Below are positions 54,785-63,090 of a DNA stretch of 64,000 nt, piece by piece. Position 1 is the stretch's first letter. Every line of letters begins with the position of its first letter. The stretch is taken from contig NZ_JALLPK010000001.1 of the NCBI RefSeq assembly GCF_023276375.1, positions 1,798,001 to 1,862,000 of the forward strand, written 5' to 3'. The notes beneath the pieces were generated by a model. It had not been told where the DNA came from, did not search any database, and saw nothing but the letters and a program-made list of their open reading frames with translations. This DNA is from Halocatena marina. GTDB lineage: Archaea; Halobacteriota; Halobacteria; Halobacteriales; Haloarculaceae. The position numbers were made by a program, and so were the translations under genes.

Positions 54785-56233
54785 GTGGCTGAACATTATC
54801 AAAACTACGTTGATGGTACGTGGACGGAAACGCTCACGGGGGAGACGGTTGAGACGGTCAATCCTGCCTCGCCGAGCGAAACCGTTGGGCAGTACCAGCA
54901 ATCGAGCGCGGAGGACGCAAACGAAGCTGTCGAAGCGGCTTCGGCTGCCAGCGATGAGTGGGCATCGACGCCCGCGCCCGAGCGAGGGGCAATCTTACGA
55001 CAGACGGCAGCCAACCTCGATGATCGCAAACAGGAGCTGACCGAACTCCTTACACGAGAGGAAGGAAAGACGCACGCCGAGGCTGGTGGAGAGGTACAGC
55101 GCGCGATCGACATCTTCTATTACTACGCCGAGAAGACGCGCGATATGGGAGGCACCGTCAAATCTGCCAGCGCAGAACGGACGAACTTATACACCAAGAA
55201 CGTCCCGGTCGGTGTCGCCGCCCTCATCACGCCGTGGAACTATCCGATCGCTATTCCGGCGTGGAAGATCGCACCTGCACTCGCTGCTGGTAATACACTC
55301 GTTCTCAATCCAGCATCGATCGCGCCCGGAGTCGCTGTTGCCATTTTCGAGGCACTCGATGACGCCGGTCTCCCTGATGGGGTCGCAAACATCGTCACTG
55401 GACCGGGGAGCGAAGTCGGCGATGCCATCATTAGCCACGATGATGTCGACGCTGTCTCCTTCACCGGAAGCGGTCAGGTTGGTCATATGGTGTACGACGC
55501 GGCGACAGCGGATGGCAAGCGCGTCCAAACTGAACTTGGTGGGAAAAACCCGACAGTCGTCTCCGCATCCGCCGACGTCGAAAAAGCAGCAGCCATCGTG
55601 GCGGCGGGTGCCTTCGGCGTCACCGGACAGGCGTGTACCGCCTGTTCTCGCGCCATCGTCCACGAATCGGTCTACGACGAGTTCGTCGAAGCAGTCACCG
55701 AACGGGCAGCAAGCATTGAGATCGGCCCCGGTGATCAGTACGAGATGGGCCCGCAGGTCAGTGAATCCGAGCTCGACGGAACGCTCGAATACATCGATGT
55801 CGGCAAAAACGAGGGCGCGACCCTCACGACAGGGGGCGGGCAACCTGACGGAGACCGCTTTGACGACGGCTACTTTGTCGAACCGACGGTGTTCACCGAC
55901 GTCGGCCGTGATTTCCGTATTGCTCAGGAAGAGATCTTCGGGCCAGTACTGGCAGTCACCGAAGTGAACGACTTCGACGAAGCAGTTGCAGTCGCCAACG
56001 ACGTTGAGTATGGTCTCTCGGCGAGCATCGTGACGCAGGATCACACAGAAGCCGAGCGATTCCTCACCGAATCAGAGGCAGGTGTCGTGAAAGTCAACGC
56101 GAAGACGACGGGACTAGAGCTGCACGTCCCGTTCGGCGGGTTCAAGCAGTCCTCCTCGGAGACCTGGCGCGAACAGGGCGATGCAGGACTCGACTTTTAC
56201 ACCATCGAGAAGACAATTTACGACAACTTCTGA
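54785..56233 (+). CDS. Aldehyde dehydrogenase, 2-oxoglutarate-semialdehyde type
   Basis: The protein is 482 residues from the GTG at 54785. The frame is open from 54578, but those 69 codons are basic and unlike the family, and a TATA-like tatacctatac at 54759-54769 fits the later start. Features: NYVDGTWTETLTGETVETVNPASP, then VAALITPWNYPIAIPAWKIAPALAAGNTLVLNPA (in two parts), SFTGSGQVGHMVY, and ELGGKNPTVV with the general-base Glu. The nucleophile Cys is in GVTGQACTACSR, followed by EEIFGPVLAV. The end, VNAKTTGLELHVPFGGFKQSSSETWREQG (in two parts), is typical of haloarchaeal 2,5-dioxovalerate (alpha-ketoglutarate semialdehyde) dehydrogenases of oxidative pentose breakdown. Assignment to that substrate is likely but not certain. 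Confidence 0.85.
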   Translation: MAEHYQNYVDGTWTETLTGETVETVNPASPSETVGQYQQSSAEDANEAVEAASAASDEWASTPAPERGAILRQTAANLDDRKQELTELLTREEGKTHAEAGGEVQRAIDIFYYYAEKTRDMGGTVKSASAERTNLYTKNVPVGVAALITPWNYPIAIPAWKIAPALAAGNTLVLNPASIAPGVAVAIFEALDDAGLPDGVANIVTGPGSEVGDAIISHDDVDAVSFTGSGQVGHMVYDAATADGKRVQTELGGKNPTVVSASADVEKAAAIVAAGAFGVTGQACTACSRAIVHESVYDEFVEAVTERAASIEIGPGDQYEMGPQVSESELDGTLEYIDVGKNEGATLTTGGGQPDGDRFDDGYFVEPTVFTDVGRDFRIAQEEIFGPVLAVTEVNDFDEAVAVANDVEYGLSASIVTQDHTEAERFLTESEAGVVKVNAKTTGLELHVPFGGFKQSSSETWREQGDAGLDFYTIEKTIYDNF

Positions 56234-56239
56234 GTCTGA

Positions 56240-56273
56240 TTCGGTTCCGAATTCCGAACACAGATCTTTTTTT
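56240..56273 (+). terminator. Hairpin plus T-run after the aldehyde dehydrogenase
   Basis: TTCGG (56240-56244) and CCGAA (56254-56258) can pair around a nine-base loop. A run of seven T follows at 56267-56273. It starts a few bases after the aldehyde dehydrogenase stop and would act as an intrinsic terminator, chiefly through the T-run as in archaea. Confidence 0.5.
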
Positions 56274-56795
56274 ACCGTTTCAATTCTCTATTGGACGACA
56301 GCAGTTCAGACAACACTGCTGTCGATCACGATCTGAAAGGAGTGATAGCTCAACCAACTTTGTTATAATCTAGACCGTCTTTATTCGTTTACAGAACTAC
56401 ACCCAAGGTATTCTAAACACTGTTCTGTTTTAAAGAACAATACGTCGCCAAAGGAGAAATGCAGACGATGACAATCATTGAAATGTAGTAATCTATCCGT
56501 TAGTGGTTTATATCATACAGAAATAACGAAACAGTCTATGGATTGGATCAACTATTAGTTGTCAGAATCCGTTATGTCGACATCCCATCATTACAGTCGT
56601 ACTATTGTAACAATCAGCTGCGGTGAGAACCGGATTCCGCTTTGAAGCGACGCTTCGACGCGAAAAACTATCCACTACGATTTCCGTTCAGTAACTGCAG
56701 TGCTCGACCATATTCGACACACTGCGACGATTTTGTCTGCGATATGCATCGACCGGGCGAACGATCACTGCCGGATCTGAGTTGTAGCCGTGCCA

Positions 56796-56810
56796 CCCGT
56801 GGTCCACGGG
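56796..56810. repeat. Perfect palindrome CCCGTGG-T-CCACGGG
   Basis: Seven-base GC-rich arms around a single base lie in otherwise non-coding DNA. It is too tight for a hairpin loop in RNA, so a dimeric protein site is the more natural reading. No gene lies within 500 bases on either side. Confidence 0.4.
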
Positions 56811-57040
56811 ACTCACTATACGGCACGACGCTGTACGCGGAGAGATACACACCGCTGACGAGACTGGTCAGCTGTGGAGAGTCCCTTCGACAAGCCACAT
56901 CAGACTCTTGTTTCCAGATTCGCAAATCAAGAGTTTGACAAGTTTATGATACGTAGTGAACACCAGTCTACTATTCTAATCCGGTTATTAATTGTAATTG
57001 AAATCCGGGATTGGTTATTAGATTAACACACTGTTGAAAA

Positions 57041-57081
57041 CAGATAACAGTTAGTTATCAGGAAAGAGCAATTGTTATCTG
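57041..57081. repeat. Inverted repeat CAGATAACA / TGTTATCTG
   Basis: Nine-base perfect arms (57041-57049 and 57073-57081) surround a 23-base loop that itself contains gttagttatca, a further partial copy of the GATAAC/GTTATC core. It could form a hairpin RNA or a cluster of protein sites. It lies about 280 bases before the ZIP-like gene. Confidence 0.4.
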
Positions 57082-57358
57082 CTTATAGACGTTAATCTAT
57101 CTCAGCACTAGTTTATGCAGATGATAGTAATTATGGCAATCATCGTATGTATGCGCTTTGCCCTAATCGATGAATAATAAAATTAGCGCCAATAGAATGT
57201 ACACTGAGGCTCAGTGTCCTCGATGTAGAGTAGAGGGGTCGAGACTGATCGATTGATGAAGGAGATGACACGGGATTGTATCTATAAAAAGACTCCCAAA
57301 GAATCATGTAATGCAATAATATAAAAATTTATTTTTGATAGGAATGTAATCGGAGTGA

Positions 57359-58096
57359 ATGAGAGAGCGACTACGTGAGCTATTAATCTGTCTCTCACTA
57401 ATCGGAGTCATATTAGTAGTTCCAATCAATGTGGGAGCTCACGTCTCTACCGGTGACGTAGTGGGTCTGAAATTCCCTGTTGTCGTTTTCGGCTCGGCCA
57501 CTATCGGGGCGTGTGGGGGATTCGCTGTGATCTTCTATCATTCCTATGTAAATCGAATTAAGACACACGTGGCCGGTTCGGTTGGCATTCTTCTCATTGG
57601 AATCTCACTACTAGTTCTCCTCCCAATGATGACCTCACAGCCCATCCTCTCCGGACTGAGTGTTGTCGTGGGAGGATCGATCGCCATGTTACTCCCAGTT
57701 CACGACGACACACACGTTACGCCGACGGAGGCCACATCGACCGCTGTAGCACTCACACTTCATCAGCTCATGGAAGGAGTAGTTCTCGCAGCTGCCTACG
57801 TCGCTGGAGGGGTTGTCGGATTAATCGCGGCACTTTTTCTCACGGCACACACGGTTGTTGAGACAGCTGCAGTCGGCACAGCGTACGTCGTCGCCGGTCA
57901 GTACAAGCGAGGGGGGATTGCTGTTGTGTTCATGCAGACAGTCTACGTGATCGCAGCAGTCGTCGCGTTTCGGTCAGCACTTGCTGTCCCGCCAGCAGCC
58001 GAACATATCACAACCGCTATCGTTGGATCCGTACTACTGGTCGTTGGAATACACAGCTGTCGGTGTGTCATCGATGACAGTATTTCATATTCATAG
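57359..58096 (+). CDS. ZIP-like divalent metal transporter
   Basis: The protein is 245 residues with about eight hydrophobic segments. The two metal-site helices of the ZIP family are recognisable: ALTLHQLMEGVVLAAAYVAGG with HxxxEG, and FLTAHTVVETAAVGTAYVVAG with HxxxE. A His/Asp-bearing loop (VHDDTHVTPTE) precedes them. ZIP proteins carry zinc, iron or manganese into the cytoplasm. The protein is on the short side and divergent, so a ZIP-like fold with another role is possible. The ATG at 57359 is preceded closely by GGAG, with a TATA-like AT-rich stretch about 35 bases upstream. It is not in an operon. Confidence 0.68.
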   Translation: MRERLRELLICLSLIGVILVVPINVGAHVSTGDVVGLKFPVVVFGSATIGACGGFAVIFYHSYVNRIKTHVAGSVGILLIGISLLVLLPMMTSQPILSGLSVVVGGSIAMLLPVHDDTHVTPTEATSTAVALTLHQLMEGVVLAAAYVAGGVVGLIAALFLTAHTVVETAAVGTAYVVAGQYKRGGIAVVFMQTVYVIAAVVAFRSALAVPPAAEHITTAIVGSVLLVVGIHSCRCVIDDSISYS

Positions 58097-58242
58097 ACAG
58101 CACCGTATCATCAGTATAGTCCGTAATTTCGATGGATGAAACCCATCTACATTCTATATCTGATACTTTGCTATCTTCATCACTGCAGTCGATTTTATAG
58201 ATGTTCACAAACGATATATCTGATGTCCATACATATACGATC

Positions 58243-59454
58243 ATGGAACACAATCACGATGGTATGCTTCGACGGGGAAAAGCTGTCGAGCACATGTTGA
58301 CCGTGCGTCAAACGCTGCTTACCGATCGGTCAACGGAAACAGTCGCGCTTGGCGAGGGTATCAATGGGCGTGTACTCGCGCAAAGAATCGATGCCGAGCG
58401 AGATGTTCCAGCGTTCGATTACGCGACGATGGACGGATACGCTCTCAACACGAGCGACGATTATCCGCTCGATATCGTTGATACAGGCGTGTTCCCGGAA
58501 AGCGAGCCGTTGGCGCTCGAAGAGGGACAGGCCATCCGTACTGCAACTGGTGCGCCGATTCCAGAGCGTGCCAATGCTGTCCTCAAAAAAGAGGCGGCAA
58601 CCATCGAAGATGGTCGGCTCGATGGAGTTACTCTCGAACCGGGGACCTTCATTTACGAGCGTGCGAGTAACGTCACCGCTGGTGAGACACTCTTCGAAGC
58701 GCACGAGCGCCTCTCAGCGAAGGATGCAACACTCCTCCGCGATCTCGGAATTGAAACAGTTGCGGTCCACAAGCCACTCTCGGTAGCGCTGCTTGCAACT
58801 GGTACCGAGATTCACGAAGACCGCATCACTGACCTCGACTCACCGATGGTTGCCGAACTCGTCCAGTCGTGGGGGCACAAAACAACGTATGTGGGAACAG
58901 TTCCAGATGAGTATGACCGCATCGAAGCGCGGATCGCAGAGCTTTCCAAAGCGTTTGATGTCGTGATGACGACCGGCGGGACCAGCGTTGGTGAGAAAGA
59001 CTACGTCGTCCGTGCGCTCGAATCGCTGGGAAGGGTCATTTTCCACCGCACACGCGTTCGTCCAGGAAAACCAATCGCACTCGCTGAACTCCCCAACGCA
59101 ACGGCTATTGCCGTCCCAGGAAAGCCAATTGGTGCGCACACGATCATGACACTCATCGTGCGCCCATTCTTCACGGGGGAAACGACCCTCCCGACAGTAC
59201 ACGCAGAGATGACTGACAGTGTCAATATCGGTTCAGAGGATTTCGAGTACGCGATTCCAGTGCTGCTCTCGGGTGAGACTGCAACACCGCTCGGACACGT
59301 CGACTCACCGCTTTCGATCTACGAGATGACGTTCGACCCGAGCGTGCTCTCGGCATCGACGCGGGCAACACGGGCTGATGGCTTTCTCATCACTAACAAT
59401 TCTGTGAAGAAAGGTGAGATAGTTCCGGTCGTTCCCTACGAAGTTGTCGAGTAG
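58243..59454 (+). CDS. moeA: Molybdopterin molybdenumtransferase
   Basis: The protein is 403 residues from the ATG at 58243. A TATA-like gatatatc at 58213-58220 supports this over an in-frame ATG at 58201. Domains follow the MoeA order: RIDAERDVPAFDYATMDGYALN, then GQAIRTATGAPIPERANAVLKKEAA (in two parts), and SVALLATGTEIHED starting the MogA-like domain III. DSPMVAELVQSWGHKTTYVGTVPDE and FDVVMTTGGTSVGEKDYVVRAL follow, then FHRTRVRPGKPIALAEL and IAVPGKPIGAHTIM. The enzyme inserts molybdate into adenylylated molybdopterin. Its product would serve Mo enzymes such as the oxidoreductase at 2812. MoeA copies are often multiple in haloarchaea. Confidence 0.92.
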   Translation: MEHNHDGMLRRGKAVEHMLTVRQTLLTDRSTETVALGEGINGRVLAQRIDAERDVPAFDYATMDGYALNTSDDYPLDIVDTGVFPESEPLALEEGQAIRTATGAPIPERANAVLKKEAATIEDGRLDGVTLEPGTFIYERASNVTAGETLFEAHERLSAKDATLLRDLGIETVAVHKPLSVALLATGTEIHEDRITDLDSPMVAELVQSWGHKTTYVGTVPDEYDRIEARIAELSKAFDVVMTTGGTSVGEKDYVVRALESLGRVIFHRTRVRPGKPIALAELPNATAIAVPGKPIGAHTIMTLIVRPFFTGETTLPTVHAEMTDSVNIGSEDFEYAIPVLLSGETATPLGHVDSPLSIYEMTFDPSVLSASTRATRADGFLITNNSVKKGEIVPVVPYEVVE

Positions 59455-59549
59455 ATCCCACAACAACTGCAGTGCTGATGACAACAGAAGCTACGGTTCC
59501 CCCGGTCTATATCCCGATCGTTGTCGTATAATTCGAACACTGACCAAAC

Positions 59550-60749
59550 ATGGATATAAATCGCTTCCGTTCATCCCGGTGGCTGTACGTTGGTGCTGCC
59601 GTCGTTATCGTCGGGGCAGCAGGTACGTATCAATTCGCGTGGTCAGTCATTCGCGCTCCTATAGGCGTGCAAGCTGGTGCGTCCGAAACCGTACTTGGGA
59701 CAGTCTTTTCGGTGATGATCGTCTCTCAGACGCTGGCCGCATTTCCGGCGGGCTGGATTCGTGATCGTCACGGACCGCACGTCCCGCTCCTCGCTGGTTC
59801 CGTTTTGCTTACAGCCGGATTCGCTGGGGCTGCTCTCATGCCGACGGTACCCGTGTTGTACCTGTGGTTCGCATTGGGTGGCGCAGGCGTTGGAATTGCG
59901 TACGATATCGCTGTGAACACCCCCTCACAGTGGTTCGTCAATCGGCGTGGAATGGCGACGGGTGCAGTGAGTATGGCGTTTAGTGGGACGAGTTTTGTCC
60001 TGATTCCGGTCATTCAGCGGGGCGCTGAAACTGCGTTCACCTCGACGCTACTGGTGTTAGCGCTGGCAGCGGGAATTGCCTCACTCATCGGCGCTGCCAT
60101 CATTAGAGATCCAGACGGCGATAGCCCTGTCCAAGAGGAGACACCAACACGTTCGGCTGTCGATGAGTCCGCAGTGACGTGGCGCAGCATGCTCCGGACG
60201 CGACAGTTCTGGGTGCTGTATCTCATCTTTGTCGTCGTAAACGGTGTCGGACTCATGCTCCTTGAGAAGGTAGTGGCGTACGCGGGTCAGCTCGGGCTTC
60301 CCACGGCGGCAGCGACGGCTGCGGCATCACTCGTCGCATTGGGACAGGCAACCGGCGTCGTCGTCCTCGGGAGCGTATCAGATCGTATCGGCCACAAACG
60401 AACGCTCGCTGGCTCGCTCGTCATCTGTGGGCTTTCTCTCGCCGCGACTGTTGTCGTTGGCCAGCTGGCGTTCGAATGGTTATTCGTCGCCCTTGCGGGG
60501 GTCACGATGTTTTTCCGAAGCCCATCATTCGCCATTATGCCAGGACTCACAAGCCAGTACTACGGCCAGCGATACGCATCAGAGAACTACGCGGTGCTGC
60601 TGACGGCGAAGCTGTGGGGCGGCATCTTCGGTGGAACGGCAACGAGTGTTCTTGTTCTTTCTCTCGGTTGGTCACAGACGTTTTACATTGCTGCAGCACT
60701 CGCGGTCGTCGCAGGCATCCTCGCGTCAGTTGCGCTCGACTCGTCGTGA
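59550..60749 (+). CDS. MFS transporter, OxlT-like
   Basis: The protein is 399 residues with twelve hydrophobic segments. The first half has YVGAAVVIVGAAGTYQFAWSVIRAPIG, GTVFSVMIVSQTLAAFPAGWIRDRHGPHVPLL (in two parts) with the MFS loop 2-3 motif, and GGAGVGIAYDIAVNTPSQWFVNRRGMATGAVSMAFSGTS (in two parts), typical of the oxalate/formate antiporter branch. The second half repeats GQATGVVVLGSVSDRIGHKRTL. The branch moves organic anions such as monocarboxylates. The actual substrate is unknown. It lies 95 bases after moeA and could share its transcript. Confidence 0.87.
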   Translation: MDINRFRSSRWLYVGAAVVIVGAAGTYQFAWSVIRAPIGVQAGASETVLGTVFSVMIVSQTLAAFPAGWIRDRHGPHVPLLAGSVLLTAGFAGAALMPTVPVLYLWFALGGAGVGIAYDIAVNTPSQWFVNRRGMATGAVSMAFSGTSFVLIPVIQRGAETAFTSTLLVLALAAGIASLIGAAIIRDPDGDSPVQEETPTRSAVDESAVTWRSMLRTRQFWVLYLIFVVVNGVGLMLLEKVVAYAGQLGLPTAAATAAASLVALGQATGVVVLGSVSDRIGHKRTLAGSLVICGLSLAATVVVGQLAFEWLFVALAGVTMFFRSPSFAIMPGLTSQYYGQRYASENYAVLLTAKLWGGIFGGTATSVLVLSLGWSQTFYIAAALAVVAGILASVALDSS

Positions 60750-60819
60750 ACGAACACGAAATTCGGTAGTCACGACCCATTCAGTACCTGTTGGTCGACG
60801 CTCCGTGAAAGCAGCACAC

Positions 60820-61221
60820 TCACAGAGATGGATTTGCTCGACCGTGAGTTCCATCGCTTCGCCTATGAAGCACAATCGGATGATCGTCAGGATCGGCAAT
60901 CATCGCCATATCACAGGTCGGAAACTCCTGCAGTTCCAGTACGACATCCATTCCTTCATCTCGAAGCTCTTCGACAGCGGCTTCGACATCATCAACGGCC
61001 ATTGCAACGCCAGTACCGCCTGCTCCTGGAGTAACCGGGAAGTGGGGATTGGCTTCTCCGAGTGCAAGGGTCGTCGGTGGCAGCGCAAACTCTGCCCAGC
61101 TAGACTCCTCATTTAGCATCTCCAGCTCTAATCCGAGCGTATCACGGTAGAATGGAACTGACACGCTAAGATCGGCGACGGTCTGAAAAATGAAGTCTGT
61201 CGCTTTAACGTTCGTATTCAT
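60820..61221 (-). CDS. VOC (glyoxalase/dioxygenase-fold) protein
   Basis: The protein is 133 residues from the ATG at 61221. A single VOC domain of two beta-alpha-beta3 modules shows FIFQTVADLSVSVPFYRDTLGLELE, SWAEFALPPTTLALGE, GAGGTGVAMAVDDVEAAVEELRDEGMDVV (in two parts) and AMIADPDDHPIVLHRR. Such proteins can be metal-dependent lyases or dioxygenases, or resistance proteins. The usual His/Glu metal ligands are only partly evident (the Glu is missing in the first strand: FIFQT has Gln), so activity is uncertain. It converges with the MFS gene. Confidence 0.8.
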   Translation of the reverse strand: MNTNVKATDFIFQTVADLSVSVPFYRDTLGLELEMLNEESSWAEFALPPTTLALGEANPHFPVTPGAGGTGVAMAVDDVEAAVEELRDEGMDVVLELQEFPTCDMAMIADPDDHPIVLHRRSDGTHGRANPSL

Positions 61222-61320
61222 ACTATATCTAATTCCACTCATATCAACGGCTGTAGTTGATAAAGAGATGCGCCTAGCGGGGCGAAAGTGATTGCTTCCA
61301 ATTTTCCGTTGACCAAGAAT

Positions 61321-62268
61321 TCATCCGGAAAACGACTGCTGAAGGTCGCTTGCAATCTCAGCAATAGCCTCTCGTGCCTGTCTCAGTTCGGGGTCGTCAA
61401 GCATACCGAGGAATCCATGGACGAGATCATCGTGATGTCGGTGGGTGACGTCAACTGTGGCTTCATCGAGGCGCTTTGCGTACTCGACTCCTTCATCACG
61501 CAGCACGTCGAAGCCACAGGTCACGATCGTCGCGGGAGGGAGCCCACGCAGATCGCGCGCCCGCAGGGGCGAGGCGTACGGATTGTTGCCATCGAGGTCA
61601 CTCTCAAGATAGTGGTCCCACACCCACTCTTCATCTGCTTTTGTGATCACGAGCTGCTCAGGATCCTCTTCGTACGATGGCGTATCGAACGAGTAATCGA
61701 GAATCGGGGTGACGAGCACCTGATACGCCACGTCGGGTTCGGCACAATCACGAGCAACTTGCGCGACTGCAGCTGCCAGATTCCCGCCCGCACTCTCGCC
61801 ACCGATCGCCACACGATCGGGATCCCCGTGAACGACGCCAGAATGTTCGACAACCCATTTCGTCGCACAGTAACAGTCTTCGACGGGTGCTGGAAACGGA
61901 TGTTCGGGTGCGTGGCGATACCCGACCGAGACGACCACACACCGAGCTGCGTTTGTTAATGCTCGACAGATCCCGTCGTCAACATCGATACCACCCATTA
62001 CCCAGCCACCACCGTGAGCGTACACGAGAACTGGGAACGGTGCTGATCCATCCGGTGTATAGATCCTGATTGGGATACCACCAGCAGGACCGTCGATCGT
62101 AATGTCCCGTACCGATCCAACAGGTTCGGGATTCTTCGGTGGTGCCCACAGCTCTGCTAAAAGTTTCCGAGCCCCGTCGACAGAAAGCGTACTGAACCGT
62201 GGAATCCCCGCATCTTTCCGTTCTTCGAGTACTGCGTTCACATTGGGGTGTGGTACCGTTGCCCTCAT
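61321..62268 (-). CDS. Alpha/beta hydrolase, HSL-type esterase
   Basis: The protein is 315 residues. The hormone-sensitive-lipase family marks are all visible: FPVLVYAHGGGWVMGG with the HGGG oxyanion loop (85-88), VVVSVGYRHAPEHPFPAPVED, and the nucleophile Ser159 in AIGGESAGGNLAA. PILDYSFDTPSYEED follows, then the Asp-bearing TCGFDVLRDEGVEYAKRL and the His in DDLVHGFLGM. It hydrolyses short-chain carboxylic esters in the cytoplasm; no signal peptide is present. The gene is not coupled to others. Confidence 0.92.
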   Translation of the reverse strand: MRATVPHPNVNAVLEERKDAGIPRFSTLSVDGARKLLAELWAPPKNPEPVGSVRDITIDGPAGGIPIRIYTPDGSAPFPVLVYAHGGGWVMGGIDVDDGICRALTNAARCVVVSVGYRHAPEHPFPAPVEDCYCATKWVVEHSGVVHGDPDRVAIGGESAGGNLAAAVAQVARDCAEPDVAYQVLVTPILDYSFDTPSYEEDPEQLVITKADEEWVWDHYLESDLDGNNPYASPLRARDLRGLPPATIVTCGFDVLRDEGVEYAKRLDEATVDVTHRHHDDLVHGFLGMLDDPELRQAREAIAEIASDLQQSFSG

Positions 62269-62460
62269 TTCACATCATCCGACCAAACGCTGCAAGCGGT
62301 TATAGCTCTACGCCCCGCGAAAGCAAATGACCCAACAACCCGCGTGATGACTGAACTGGTTAGTGTCCAAAATAGATGCGCGAATAACTAGCACACGAAC
62401 TGGACGGTGCGCTCGCAGCCCCTGTCCTAACTTCGCTCACACGAACTGCGGAGTGAGGTA

Positions 62461-62805
62461 TTAATTCGAGAGGACCGGTGGCGATTCGTCGTTTTCGCTG
62501 GTCGGTTGTGACTCGTTCGTGTGCTCAACGGGTAGTGTATCGAGCAGTTCCGCGGCTGCATCGAGTCGCTCGTCGATCTCGGTAACAAACTCACTCGTTT
62601 GGTCCGTTGTGATCGCACCAGTGGCCGTCGGCTCGATGAGTCCTTCTTCTTCGAGGATGCGGAGCGAGTAGCGAACCTTGTGCTTGGGATAGCCCGATGC
62701 ATCCGATAGTCGCATGATTCCGATTGGCTCGTGAGCGACTACTAGCTGTAATACTTGCATGTGTCGATCTAGCATATCGACGCGGTCTTCGAGATGACCT
62801 ATCAT
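62461..62805 (-). CDS. Winged-helix transcriptional regulator
   Basis: The protein is 114 residues. A winged helix occupies about residues 15-75: MQVLQLVVAHEPIGIMRLSDASGYPKHKVRYSLRILEEEGLIEPTATGAITT (in pieces), followed by a helical stretch (FVTEIDERLDAAAELLDTL) that may dimerise and an acidic Ser/Glu-rich tail. Small proteins of this build are common haloarchaeal regulators. Targets are unknown. An ATG at 62775 is a possible shorter start. Confidence 0.7.
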   Translation of the reverse strand: MIGHLEDRVDMLDRHMQVLQLVVAHEPIGIMRLSDASGYPKHKVRYSLRILEEEGLIEPTATGAITTDQTSEFVTEIDERLDAAAELLDTLPVEHTNESQPTSENDESPPVLSN

Positions 62806-63090
62806 GGTACATAGTACCTCACACCCCAGTGATTTGAATGTTGTTAATCGCGATTCACATAGTAACCAATTTACTCCGAATTTTGTACGCTACTGCGTTC
62901 TGTATGGACAATTCAATAGTTAAAATAAGCAATATTACCTGTGTTTTTCAGACATCTCATTCAGAATTGCTCAACTATATGGTAATACGCAGAACCAGCA
63001 CTGCTCAGACGCAGTTGGTTTATTGTAATCGGTCGTATTCTGGTTGACTCTCGTGGGAGACAACTGCGAGTCGGTGACACCGCACCTCGG

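Larger units (their letters stand above)
56274..57358. other. Gene-free region with palindromes
   Basis: Just over 1 kb without a supported gene. It contains CCCGTGG-t-CCACGGG (56796-56810) and CAGATAACA paired with TGTTATCTG (57041-57081). A GC-richer island at about 56640-56940 has a 98-codon frame without family resemblance and could be a remnant. The end is very AT-rich and holds the promoter of the next gene (ataatataaaaattta near 57315-57330). Confidence 0.45.
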
